Shown here: in pieces, positions 37,221-46,582 of the stretch
How the letters are laid out: the number at the start of each line of letters is the position of its first letter
Numbering within the stretch: the stretch's first letter is position 1
Assembly (NCBI GenBank): GCA_020061355.1
Contig: JAGUYK010000015.1
Span: 185,711-249,710 of the forward strand
Reading direction: 5' to 3'
Source of the DNA: Ignavibacteriales bacterium
GTDB taxonomy: Bacteria > Bacteroidota > Ignavibacteria > Ignavibacteriales > Melioribacteraceae
Length of the DNA stretch: 64,000 nt
The notes under the pieces: generated by a model
What the model saw: only the letters and a program-made list of their open reading frames with translations
Database searches by the model: none
What the model was told of the DNA's origin: nothing
Program-made: the position numbers and the translations under genes

Positions 37221-38327
37221 ATGAACAAAAGAATTTTTCATCTTATTTCATTCGCTATGATTTTTATGGTCGCATGTTCTCAGCAGGAGAATGATAATAC
37301 TGAAAAATCTGTCCCTGTAAAAATCTATAAAGTAAAATCGGAATCGATTTCGCAATATATCCGGGTAACCGGAACAGTTACTGCTGAAGAAGATGTGGTT
37401 GTATATAGCAAGATTTCAGAGCGAATTGAAAAAATATATGCTAAGCCCGGGCAAAGAGTTACAAAAGATCAGGTTCTTGCCGAACAGAAAAATGAGATTT
37501 ATAAACAGGGACTGGATATTGCTAACGCTGCTCTAAGAACTGCAGATCTCCAGGTCAAAATGACATTACAGGATTTTGAAAGGATGAACAAGCTGTACTC
37601 AGAAAAAGCAATTAGTCAGCAGCAATATGATCAGATTAAAACTGCTAAGGAAACAGCCGAACAGGGATTCAACCAGGCAAAATCCGCTTATGAACAAACA
37701 AAAGAACAATATGAAAATAGTTTTATTAAAGCTCCATTTGCTGGTGTTGTGGCCGCTGTGTATGTTGAAGAGAATCAAACAATTAGTATGGGACAGCCGG
37801 TTGTTCAGGTTCTTTCTCCATCAAAAATGAAATCGAAAGTGAATCTGACCGGAGCGGACATTCAAAATATAAAAGCCGGTCAAAAAGTATTGATAAAATT
37901 TCCAACTATTCGTGGTGAAGAATTTAACGGAAGGGTTGATAAAATAAACAGCAGCATCGATCAAATGTCAAAATCGATGGAAGTTGAAATTATTCTTTTA
38001 TCAAATGACAGCAGAATCAAATCAGGAATGTTCGGAGAGTTTTTGATCGAGACAAAAAAAATAGATAAAAGCATAGTGGTCCCGGAAAGTGCCCTCCTTC
38101 CTCAGACCGAGATAAAAATTGACCGGGATACGGGACTTCAAAACTTAATTAAGAAGTATTACGTGTTTGTGGTTGAAAACGGAAGGGCTAAATTAAAAGA
38201 AGTTAAAACCGGTATTGCAAACAACGGGCAGATAGAAATTACCGGAGGTATTAACATAGGCGATACAATAATTGTAGTGGGACAGAATATTGTTAAGGAA
38301 GATCAACCAGTTAACGTAATTGAATAA
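37221..38327 (+). CDS. RND efflux periplasmic adaptor (membrane fusion) lipoprotein
   Basis: Links the inner-membrane RND pump to TolC. The signal ends in a lipobox (IFMVAC). The halves of the biotinyl-lipoyl-like domain flank a helical hairpin (KISERIEKIYAKPGQRVTKDQ and FIKAPFAGVVAAVYVEENQT), with a beta-barrel and membrane-proximal domain after. Length 368 is normal. It sits between the tolC-type gene and the pump gene, spaced by 13-14 bases. Confidence 0.93.
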   Translation: MNKRIFHLISFAMIFMVACSQQENDNTEKSVPVKIYKVKSESISQYIRVTGTVTAEEDVVVYSKISERIEKIYAKPGQRVTKDQVLAEQKNEIYKQGLDIANAALRTADLQVKMTLQDFERMNKLYSEKAISQQQYDQIKTAKETAEQGFNQAKSAYEQTKEQYENSFIKAPFAGVVAAVYVEENQTISMGQPVVQVLSPSKMKSKVNLTGADIQNIKAGQKVLIKFPTIRGEEFNGRVDKINSSIDQMSKSMEVEIILLSNDSRIKSGMFGEFLIETKKIDKSIVVPESALLPQTEIKIDRDTGLQNLIKKYYVFVVENGRAKLKEVKTGIANNGQIEITGGINIGDTIIVVGQNIVKEDQPVNVIE

Positions 38328-38341
38328 GGAATTGACGTAAA

Positions 38342-41300
38342 ATGTTACTTACAAAATTTTCTCTTAGACGGCAAATAACACTTGTAATGATTTACGGTGT
38401 TATTATCATTTTTAGCTTCTTCTCATTTTCTCAATTAAAGATCGATTTCTTCCCGGATATTTCATTCCCGTTTGCCGGCGTAATTACAAGCTATTCGGGT
38501 GTAGGACCGGAGGATATTGAAAACCTATTAACAAGACCAATTGAGGAAACTGTTACTTCGGTAAAGAATATTGAAAAAGTTACTTCACAGTCATTCAAGG
38601 GTTCCTCGGTAGTTATGCTCGAATTCAAGTATGGAACCGATATGGATAAAGCTGAAAACGATATAAGAAAAAATCTCGATTTTATCAGAGAATTTTTACC
38701 TGCCGATGCAACTGAACCGATTGTTTTTGTTTTTGATCCTTCGATGATGCCAATAAGCTATTTGAGTATAAGTTCTCCTTACCTGGGTCCGGCGGAACTT
38801 AGAAAACTTTCTGAGGAAAAGATTGAACCATTGTTAGAACGAGTTGACGGAGTTGCCTCTGTTCAATCCATGGGAGGGCAGCAGAGACAGATAAATGTTA
38901 ATATCGATCCCGTTCTTCTCGCATCTTATGATTTATCACCAAATGATGTTTTGCAGAGTGTACAATTTGGAAGCGGTCTTCAACCCGCTGGTACAATCGA
39001 AACTGCAAATAAAAATTATAATCTGCGTGTCCTTAGTGAATATTCTTCACTTAACCAGATTAAGAATACAATTATAACTTATAAAAACGGAATAGCGGTT
39101 TACGTTAAAGATGTTGCGGAAGTTGAAGACGGCTTCAAAGAAAATGCTAACGAGGTTCGTGCTGATTATGGTGAAGGTATTATGCTAATGGTGATGAAAC
39201 AATCCGATGCTAATACTGTCATCACAAGTAGAAAAGTTAAAGAGGCGATTCCGGATATTTTGTCGAGACTTCCGCAGGATACTAAGGTTAGTACCATCTG
39301 GGACCAATCCGACTTTATTTTGAAATCGGTAAATAATTTGCGCAATACCGCATTAATAGCATTCATTATGGCTTTTATCGTTATCTATTTCTTCCTTAGA
39401 AATTTCAGGGGAAGTATCATTATAGGAATATCTATCCCCGTTTCTGTAATTGCCACATTCGCTGTTATGTATGCTGCAAATTTAACGTTGAATATAATTT
39501 CAATGGCAGGTCTTGCGCTTGCAATTGGTATGCTGGTGGATAATTCAATTGTTGTACTCGAAAATATTTACCGGCATCGCGAATCTGAAAAGAACCGTTT
39601 TGATTCTGCAGATATCGGAACACAGGAAGTTGGATTGGCAATAACAGTTTCTACTTTAACTACAATAAGTGTTTTTCTCCCTGTTCTGTTTGTCCCTAAT
39701 ATTACAGGACAATTGTTTAAGGATATGGTTCTCACTATTACTTTTAGTCTGCTTGTATCGTTAATTGTTGCAATGACACTTGTGCCATTGTTGTCGGCTA
39801 AGATTCTTAAAGTAGAAGAAGATAAGAAAGGAAATCGGCTTGCAAGATTTAAGTATCGAATCGGTGAGTGGTTATCTAAATTGACCGAAAGATACTCAAA
39901 GACTCTGCATTGGTCTTTGTATCATAAAAAGATTGTTTTAATTTCTGTTACAGTTCTTCTATTAATTTCAATAGGTTTAGCTACTCTTCTTGGAGGAGAA
40001 TTTTTACCTAAATCCGACCAGGGATTAATAAATGTTATTCTGGAATCACCTTCAGGCACACCGATAGAACAAACTAGAATTTATGCTTATAATATTGAAA
40101 ATATAGTGAAAGAAGTTATTGATAAAGAGGATTTTGAATCCCTCTCAATATTTTATGGTGAACGGGAAGGCATAGGTGCATTTGGAACGACATCAAGTAC
40201 TATAGAAATATTTGTTAAACTGACTCCGCTTAGCCAAAGAAAGCATACTCAATTCGAATTGCAGGATCGGTTGAGGGAAAAATTTGACAAGATGCCGGGT
40301 GTTACATACACTTTTCAGGAAGGCGGTGCTTTCAGTATGGAGAAGGATATAGAGGTAAAAATAATCGGGTTTGACGTTTCCGGTGCCAAAGCAATTGCAA
40401 GTGAACTGAAATCTAAAATGGAAAAAGTAAAAGGTCTGGTTGATATTTCTCTGAATACAAAAGAAACTACTCCTGAACTTCAGGTTCATCTTAATAAAGA
40501 TTTATTGAATCATTATAATCTATCTACACTTCAGGTAGCGGGAAATATTTCAACGGCTATTCAGGGTCGTGTTGCCTCGCAATATAGAGAAAAGGGTGAT
40601 GAATATAATATTTATGTTCGATTTGCAAAAGAATACAGAAATAAAAAAGAATCTCTTGAACAGCTTGAAATTGCATTGCCTCTTGGCGGAAGAATAAAAT
40701 TAAAGGATGTTGCAGAGATAGTTGAAGAGGAATCAAGTCCTACTATATTCAGAGAAAACCAGAGTAGGTTTGTTTCTGTCGGCTGTGCATTATCTGGTAC
40801 CGATCTTTCAACAGCAGTTGTTGAAATTAAGAAGATTATTGCCGATACTTCTATCCCTTCAGATTTCCAGGTTATTTTAGGTGGGACAGCTGAAGATCAG
40901 CAGGAAGCATTTTTCTATCTGGCATTGGCATTCTTAGCTGCAATAATATTGGTTTATATGATTATGGCTTCACAATTCGAATCACTTATCGATCCGTTTA
41001 TTATAATGTTTACTGTTCCGTTGTCTATTATAGGTGTATTTATCTTTCTTGCAATTACAGGTACTTCATTTAGTGTTATGGCACTTGTCGGCATTGTTAT
41101 GCTCGTTGGAATTGCTGTTAATAATGGAATCGTTCTCGTTGATTATATAAATCAACAGAGAAGAAAAGGGATGGAATTATTTGAAGCAGTTGAATTTGGT
41201 GCTAAAGCAAGAATGAGACCCGTACTTATGACGGCTCTAACTACAATACTGGGAATGGTTCCTCTTGCAATTGAATTAGGAGAGGGTGCTGAGACATGGT

Positions 41301-41446
41301 CACCGTTAGCAAGAGCTGTGATCGGCGGTCTATCGGCAACTACAATCTTAACATTAATTGTTATCCCAGTTCTATATGTGATGTTTGAGCATGCTGGTGA
41401 AAAAGTTAAAAATTACTTTAGAAAAAAGAGAACGCAGAGTAATTAA
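38342..41446 (+). CDS. RND-family efflux transporter permease (AcrB-like)
   Basis: A 1034-residue inner-membrane proton/drug antiporter with about 12 helices and two large periplasmic loops. The TM4 motif is GMLVDNSIVVLENIYRH, with the proton-carrying Asp but Asn where AcrB has a second Asp, as in other HAE-type pumps outside the Proteobacteria. The second half repeats the fold (GIVMLVGIAVNNGIVLVDYINQ, RPVLMTALTTILGMVPLA). Absence of the metal-pump motif suggests organic substrates rather than metals. It is the last gene of the operon; a hairpin terminator follows. Confidence 0.94.
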   Translation: MLLTKFSLRRQITLVMIYGVIIIFSFFSFSQLKIDFFPDISFPFAGVITSYSGVGPEDIENLLTRPIEETVTSVKNIEKVTSQSFKGSSVVMLEFKYGTDMDKAENDIRKNLDFIREFLPADATEPIVFVFDPSMMPISYLSISSPYLGPAELRKLSEEKIEPLLERVDGVASVQSMGGQQRQINVNIDPVLLASYDLSPNDVLQSVQFGSGLQPAGTIETANKNYNLRVLSEYSSLNQIKNTIITYKNGIAVYVKDVAEVEDGFKENANEVRADYGEGIMLMVMKQSDANTVITSRKVKEAIPDILSRLPQDTKVSTIWDQSDFILKSVNNLRNTALIAFIMAFIVIYFFLRNFRGSIIIGISIPVSVIATFAVMYAANLTLNIISMAGLALAIGMLVDNSIVVLENIYRHRESEKNRFDSADIGTQEVGLAITVSTLTTISVFLPVLFVPNITGQLFKDMVLTITFSLLVSLIVAMTLVPLLSAKILKVEEDKKGNRLARFKYRIGEWLSKLTERYSKTLHWSLYHKKIVLISVTVLLLISIGLATLLGGEFLPKSDQGLINVILESPSGTPIEQTRIYAYNIENIVKEVIDKEDFESLSIFYGEREGIGAFGTTSSTIEIFVKLTPLSQRKHTQFELQDRLREKFDKMPGVTYTFQEGGAFSMEKDIEVKIIGFDVSGAKAIASELKSKMEKVKGLVDISLNTKETTPELQVHLNKDLLNHYNLSTLQVAGNISTAIQGRVASQYREKGDEYNIYVRFAKEYRNKKESLEQLEIALPLGGRIKLKDVAEIVEEESSPTIFRENQSRFVSVGCALSGTDLSTAVVEIKKIIADTSIPSDFQVILGGTAEDQQEAFFYLALAFLAAIILVYMIMASQFESLIDPFIIMFTVPLSIIGVFIFLAITGTSFSVMALVGIVMLVGIAVNNGIVLVDYINQQRRKGMELFEAVEFGAKARMRPVLMTALTTILGMVPLAIELGEGAETWSPLARAVIGGLSATTILTLIVIPVLYVMFEHAGEKVKNYFRKKRTQSN

Positions 41447-41468
41447 TTATAAATGTCGCTGATTTTTG

Positions 41469-41504
41469 TCCTGACGGTTGATTAAAAACTTATTACCGTC
41501 AGGA
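41469..41504 (+). terminator. hairpin terminator after the RND operon
   Basis: TCCTGACGGT (41469-41478) and ACCGTCAGGA (41495-41504) form a perfect 10-bp stem with a 16-base loop, 22 bases after the pump stop. The following T-tract is weak (AATTTCTTTT), so it may stop transcription only partly or protect the 3' end. Confidence 0.7.
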
Positions 41505-41677
41505 ATCTAGAATTTCTTTTAAAATCATTTTGTTGATTTTATTTTTCAGCCATACTTGTCTTAATATCAGAACATTTTATAAATACACACACTTCTAATT
41601 TGATTTTCTTTCCGGCAAACAATAATTTAATCTCAGTTTCAATTCAAAAATCTTATTAAGTTTTATCTGGAGGCAAA

Positions 41678-43570
41678 ATGAATGATAAAAATTTATCCGG
41701 CGAAGTATATTATCCCGGTAAGGAAATAATAGATAATGCAACCATAAATGATTGGGATGCATTAAATAAAAAAGCTAATGAAGATTATCTCGGTTTTTGG
41801 GAGGATAAAGCAAAAGAACTTCACTGGTTCAGTAAGTGGGAAAAGGTTCTGGATGATTCACAAAAACCTTTTTTTAAATGGTTCACAGGTGCTAAGACTA
41901 ATATTTCATACAATTGTTTGGATATTCATGTTAAAACATACAGACGTAACAAGCTTGCTCTTGTTTGGGAAGGTGAAAAAGGCGAATCGGAAACAATGTC
42001 TTACTACCGCCTTCATCAGGAAACATGCAGGTTCGCAAACATTCTAAAGAGTATGGGAGTTGTAAAAGGAGATAGAGTTACAATTTATATGGGTAGGATT
42101 CCAGAAATTGTAATTGCAATGCTGGCTTGTGCCCGGATCGGTGCCATTCATTCGGTGGTTTATGGTGGATTTTCTGTTGAATCACTTCATGAACGGATTG
42201 AAGATAGTCAATCAAAAGTATTAATAGTGGCTGATGGTGCTTATCAGAGAGGCAAGATTGTTCCTTTAAAAGATATTGCAGATGAAGCTCTTCAAAGAGC
42301 CGGCGGAATTGAACATGTAATAGTTGTTAGAAGAACCGGGCAGCCGGTCAATATGGAATTCGGCCGTGATATGTGGTATCATGAATTAAAACATCTCCCG
42401 ATTGCAACTAATGATTGTGCACTCGAAATTATGGATTCTGAAGACCCATTATTTATTCTTTACACATCCGGTACAACAGGAAAACCTAAAGCCATATTAC
42501 ATACTCACGGTGGTTATCAGGTTGGTGTTTATACTTCGTTAAAATATGTTTTTGATATCAAAGAGGAAGACCGTTATTGGTGTGCCGCAGACCCAGGTTG
42601 GATAACCGGTCATAGTTATATTGTCTATGGTCCATTGCTTAACGGCGCAACATCGTTTATGTATGAAGGAGCACCGAATTTTCCGTATCCCAACAGATAC
42701 TGGCAGATGATAGAGAAATACGGGATCAATATTCTATATACTTCTCCTACTGCCATAAGAGGATTGATGAGATTCGGTGACGCATGGGTTAACCGTCATA
42801 ATCTTAGCTCTTTAAGATTGTTAGGTTCGGTTGGTGAACCAATAAATCCCGAAGCATGGAAATGGTATTACAAAACGGTCGGGAAAGAAAAATGCCCCAT
42901 CATGGATACCTGGTGGCAGACTGAAACAGGAATGTTTATGATTACTCCTATGCCATGTGTACCTTTAAAACCCGGTTCCGGTACAAAACCATTCCCTGGA
43001 TTGCAGTTTGATATTCTTAATGAAGCAGGCGAAAGTGTAAAATCTGATGAAGAAGGATATCTTGTAATTAAAAATCCATGGCCATCAATGATAAGAACTC
43101 TTTGGGGTGATTCTGAAAAATATGTTCAACAGTATTGGAGTAAATATCCCGGATATTATTTGACGGGAGATAGTGCACGAAGAGATAAAGATGGATACTA
43201 CTGGATTATCGGTCGGGTCGATGATGTTATAAAAGTTTCAGGTTACAGATTAGGAACTGCTGAAATTGAAAGCGCATTGGTAAGTCATAGATCCGTTGCA
43301 GAAGCGGCTGCTATCGGATTGCCTCATGAAATAAAAGGAAACGCAATTTATTGTTATGTGATTCTTAAATCCGGTCAAACTCCTTCGAATGAACTGATGG
43401 AGGAATTGCGGCTGCATGTGGGGCATGAAGTCGGTCCGATTGCAAAACCTGAACAGATCAAATTTGTTGACTCGCTTCCAAAAACAAGAAGCGGTAAAAT
43501 TATGCGCAGGGTACTTAAAGCCCAAGAATTGGGTCTGGATCCGGGTAATCTTTCTACATTGGAAGAATGA
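41678..43570 (+). CDS. acs: acetyl-CoA synthetase (acetate--CoA ligase)
   Basis: Activates acetate to acetyl-CoA with ATP via acetyl-AMP. Motifs: YTSGTTGKPKAILHTHGGY (P-loop), WCAADPGWITGHSY, DTWWQTETGMFMITP, GRVDDVIKVSGYRLGTAEIE (hinge) and PKTRSGKIMRR, holding the lysine that is acetylated in regulated Acs enzymes. Length 630 is typical. A strong GGAGG lies before the ATG. The gene converges on citF; citrate lyase makes acetate, which this enzyme could recover, so the pair makes metabolic sense. No acetyltransferase or deacetylase is adjacent. Confidence 0.95.
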   Translation: MNDKNLSGEVYYPGKEIIDNATINDWDALNKKANEDYLGFWEDKAKELHWFSKWEKVLDDSQKPFFKWFTGAKTNISYNCLDIHVKTYRRNKLALVWEGEKGESETMSYYRLHQETCRFANILKSMGVVKGDRVTIYMGRIPEIVIAMLACARIGAIHSVVYGGFSVESLHERIEDSQSKVLIVADGAYQRGKIVPLKDIADEALQRAGGIEHVIVVRRTGQPVNMEFGRDMWYHELKHLPIATNDCALEIMDSEDPLFILYTSGTTGKPKAILHTHGGYQVGVYTSLKYVFDIKEEDRYWCAADPGWITGHSYIVYGPLLNGATSFMYEGAPNFPYPNRYWQMIEKYGINILYTSPTAIRGLMRFGDAWVNRHNLSSLRLLGSVGEPINPEAWKWYYKTVGKEKCPIMDTWWQTETGMFMITPMPCVPLKPGSGTKPFPGLQFDILNEAGESVKSDEEGYLVIKNPWPSMIRTLWGDSEKYVQQYWSKYPGYYLTGDSARRDKDGYYWIIGRVDDVIKVSGYRLGTAEIESALVSHRSVAEAAAIGLPHEIKGNAIYCYVILKSGQTPSNELMEELRLHVGHEVGPIAKPEQIKFVDSLPKTRSGKIMRRVLKAQELGLDPGNLSTLEE

Positions 43571-43616
43571 GTATTTGCTGCATAAGATAATTTACAAGTT
43601 GGGTTGACAAAAGGAA

Positions 43617-45170
43617 TTATTTAATTTTATAAACAGAATCTAATACAGTTCCGTCAACCCATTTTACTATTGCAACAACTTTGGATTTATCTACATTTGG
43701 TTTTGCGGGTGGACCACCGCAAATTTCATAAACCTCTTTCTGAATCTCTTTAATTGATCGAATTGGTAATCCGGAATTCATTGTTTCTTCAATTAAATCC
43801 TTTCTTCTCGGATTGATCGCAATTCCTCTCTCAGTTACAATTACATCGATCAATTCACCGGGTCCGCAAAGTGTTGTTACTTCATCAAGAATTACAGGGA
43901 TACGATCACGGAAAGAGGGGATTGCAAGTATTGTACATTTGGAGAATAGGCAGTTTTGCCATCCGCCAATACCATGTAAAAGATATCCATCGGAATGTGT
44001 AACAACATTAGCATTGAAATTAACGTCAACCTCTGTTGCACCTAAAATTGCTGCATCAACTATTGATGCGAAATTTCCTTTACCATGGTAATTATAGCTT
44101 GTGAAAGGAGAGGTCATAACATGATTGGGGTTATCTCTCATAGATCGGACTGCTTCCAGATCAAATGTCTGTCCGTCGAGAATGTAATCGGTTAAGCCAT
44201 CTTCAAGTAGCTCAACTAAATATTTTGTTGAACCGCCTCTAATAAATCTTGCTTTCACACCTTTCTTTTTCATTATCTCTTTAAGAAATAAAATAACGGC
44301 GAGGTTTATTCCACCTGCACCGGCTTGATACGAAAAACCTTCTTTCACAATACCTGCTGCGTCCATAAACTTTGCAATGTATTCGGCAATCAGTAATCTG
44401 TCCGGACTCTTTGTCATTTCCGTAGTACCGCTCACAATTTTTGAAGGATCGCCTAGCGAATCAACCTGAACAACATAATCAACATTGTTTCCCTGTATCT
44501 GCCACGGCACACAAGGGAAAGGAACAAGATTGTCAGTAACCACAATTACTTTATCAGCATATTCGGAATCGGCGAGTGCAAATCCCAATCCTCCACAAGC
44601 GGATTTACCTTGAACCCCGTTCGCATTACCGAATGAATCGGCAGTTGGTGCAGCAATTACGGCAATATCGATCCGAACTTCACCATCTTGAATTGATTGA
44701 TATCTTCCTCCATGCGATCGTAAAACTCCCATCCCTTTCATCTTTCCTTCACTTGTAAATTTACCAAGCGGACCATTCATACTTCCTTCGATATGATGGA
44801 TTGTTCCGTCATGTAAGTATCTTAGCAGATGTGAATGACAAGGAAATGATGCTGAAGGGAACCAACGAAGGTTTTTTACACCCAGAGAATGCGCTGCATC
44901 AAAAATTAAATTTGCTACCGCATCGCCATTCCTTAAATGATGATGTGTCGATATTGTCATCCCGTCTTTTAACCCAGCTTTCTTTAGTGCTTCCTTAAGT
45001 GTCTTGACTAATTTATTACCATCCTCTGGATAGAAAGAACATGATCTGATGGGAGGATTTGCAATTCTACCATCCGGTTTATATTTGCCAACTCCTTTAA
45101 AGGGAATCTGTTTCTGACCATTCACTACTTCAGGCACTAACCTTTGAGCAGAATTCTTTATTAACTTCAT
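43617..45170 (-). CDS. citF: citrate lyase alpha subunit (acetyl-ACP:citrate ACP transferase)
   Basis: A 517-residue CoA-transferase-like protein. The CitF-type start (PFKGVGKYKPDGRIANPPI), DGMTISTHHHLRNGD, FRDRIPVILDEVTTLCGPGE and the DVIVTERGIAINPRR ending identify it. It swaps the acetyl on the lyase ACP for citrate, which the beta subunit then cleaves to oxaloacetate and acetyl-ACP. It is the last gene of the minus-strand tricarboxylate operon, 92 bases after the citDE fusion. No citC, citX or citG genes for making and loading the prosthetic group are in the window. Citramalate lyase has the same subunit layout and cannot be excluded. Confidence 0.88.
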   Translation of the reverse strand: MKLIKNSAQRLVPEVVNGQKQIPFKGVGKYKPDGRIANPPIRSCSFYPEDGNKLVKTLKEALKKAGLKDGMTISTHHHLRNGDAVANLIFDAAHSLGVKNLRWFPSASFPCHSHLLRYLHDGTIHHIEGSMNGPLGKFTSEGKMKGMGVLRSHGGRYQSIQDGEVRIDIAVIAAPTADSFGNANGVQGKSACGGLGFALADSEYADKVIVVTDNLVPFPCVPWQIQGNNVDYVVQVDSLGDPSKIVSGTTEMTKSPDRLLIAEYIAKFMDAAGIVKEGFSYQAGAGGINLAVILFLKEIMKKKGVKARFIRGGSTKYLVELLEDGLTDYILDGQTFDLEAVRSMRDNPNHVMTSPFTSYNYHGKGNFASIVDAAILGATEVDVNFNANVVTHSDGYLLHGIGGWQNCLFSKCTILAIPSFRDRIPVILDEVTTLCGPGELIDVIVTERGIAINPRRKDLIEETMNSGLPIRSIKEIQKEVYEICGGPPAKPNVDKSKVVAIVKWVDGTVLDSVYKIK

Positions 45171-45262
45171 ATTAACCTCTTAATAGAACACGGATGACAC
45201 GATTCTTACTGATTAAAGCAGATAAATCAGTTGATATCCGTTTGATCAGTTCAATCTGTGTG

Positions 45263-46483
45263 CTATTCAGTTTTCCAGTTTTTATTAATTAAACCATTCA
45301 GTAATGCTAACTCTATTGTATGTTTTGCTCTTTTTACAACAGGTGCGTCTATCATTTTACTTCCAAGAGCAACCACACCAAGTCCTTTTTTCTCAGCTTC
45401 TTCAAATGCAAGAACGATTTTTTTTGCTTTTTCAATTTCTTTTTCAGTCGGTGCGAATGCTTCGTGTACAACCTGAATCTGACGTGGATGGATACAACCT
45501 TTTCCTTCAAATCCGAGGGACTTAGCTTCCATTACACTCGCTCTCAATCCTTCCATATCATTAATATCCGAGAATACAGTATCTATTGCCTGAACACCTG
45601 CCGCTTTTGCAGCATTAACAACAGCGCTGCGTGCGTAAAAACTCTCTCTCCCTTCATTTGTTCTTTCAACTCCGAGATCTGCCGTATAATCCTCAAGTCC
45701 AACTGCCAGCGCACAAACTTTATCAGAGGAAGAAGCAATCTCATATGCTTTTAGTACTCCGAGTGCACTTTCAATTATAGGCATAAGGTAAATTGTAGCT
45801 GATATATTTCTGTCAGCTTTAATCATCTTGATTTCTTCTTCTACGTCAATTACAGTTTGTGCCGATTCACATTTCGGAATTAATATAACATGAACATTAT
45901 GAGGAACTATAAAATGGAGGTCATCTAAACCGCGGGGCAGCTGGTTAATTCGCACCATCCTCTCTGCACCATAAAAATCATTAGCACAAAGCGTATTTCG
46001 AACAAGGTAACGTGAAGCATCTTTTTCCGATGGAGCGACACTGTCTTCAAGATCCAAAATAATTGCATCAGGATTGTGAAGTCCGGCATTCGGGTAAAAC
46101 TTGGGTTCATTACCGGGAAGGTACAACCGGCTTCGTCGCATTCGGTCTTTAGTGGTTGTATATAGGTTTTTCTTATTGAATTCCGGCAAGAACTCTCTTT
46201 GATCATCAGGAAAAAGTTTTTTATATGCAGCTTCAAAACGTGCTGCAATTGTAAAAGGAAGTGCGCCATAATCTTCAATGGTTATGATTGCATTCTTCAA
46301 TTCGAAAAATTCACACATCTCAATGAGCAAATCATTAATACTATCGCCGTACATCGAATCAACCTTACTTTGTAGCGAAGTTTTAATCCCGCCTGCCTTA
46401 GTCAATTCGATTTCGATATAACAATCGGATCTGACTTTATCTCCGCATTTTCCGGCAGTACCAATTTTTGCTTTTTTATCCAT
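45263..46483 (-). CDS. fusion of citrate lyase ACP (CitD) and beta subunit (CitE)
   Basis: One 406-residue frame joins two subunits normally encoded separately. Residues 1-92 are the gamma/ACP subunit: KVRSDCYIEIEL, where S19 aligns with the Ser that carries the phosphoribosyl-dephospho-CoA group, then IITIEDYGALPFTIAARFEAA. After a linker, residues 115-406 are CitE of the HpcH/HpaI fold: MRRSRLYLPGNEPK, ILDLEDSVAPSEK, ILIPKCESAQTV and EGKGCIHPRQIQVV. No stop or shift separates them, so the fusion appears real. Together with citF it supplies all catalytic parts of a citrate (or citramalate) lyase. Confidence 0.88.
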   Translation of the reverse strand: MDKKAKIGTAGKCGDKVRSDCYIEIELTKAGGIKTSLQSKVDSMYGDSINDLLIEMCEFFELKNAIITIEDYGALPFTIAARFEAAYKKLFPDDQREFLPEFNKKNLYTTTKDRMRRSRLYLPGNEPKFYPNAGLHNPDAIILDLEDSVAPSEKDASRYLVRNTLCANDFYGAERMVRINQLPRGLDDLHFIVPHNVHVILIPKCESAQTVIDVEEEIKMIKADRNISATIYLMPIIESALGVLKAYEIASSSDKVCALAVGLEDYTADLGVERTNEGRESFYARSAVVNAAKAAGVQAIDTVFSDINDMEGLRASVMEAKSLGFEGKGCIHPRQIQVVHEAFAPTEKEIEKAKKIVLAFEEAEKKGLGVVALGSKMIDAPVVKRAKHTIELALLNGLINKNWKTE

Positions 46484-46582
46484 AATATTTCTCTTGTGTT
46501 AAACCGAATGGTTCAATTGCTAAATGGTTAATAAAAATAAACTCCAATAAACAATTGAACAATAAAACAATGTAGTTATTTT

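Noticed and set aside
45320-45754. Plus-strand 144-residue open frame
   Set aside because: Antisense to the CitE part of the fusion; its Phe/Ser/Cys-rich composition is that of a shadow frame.
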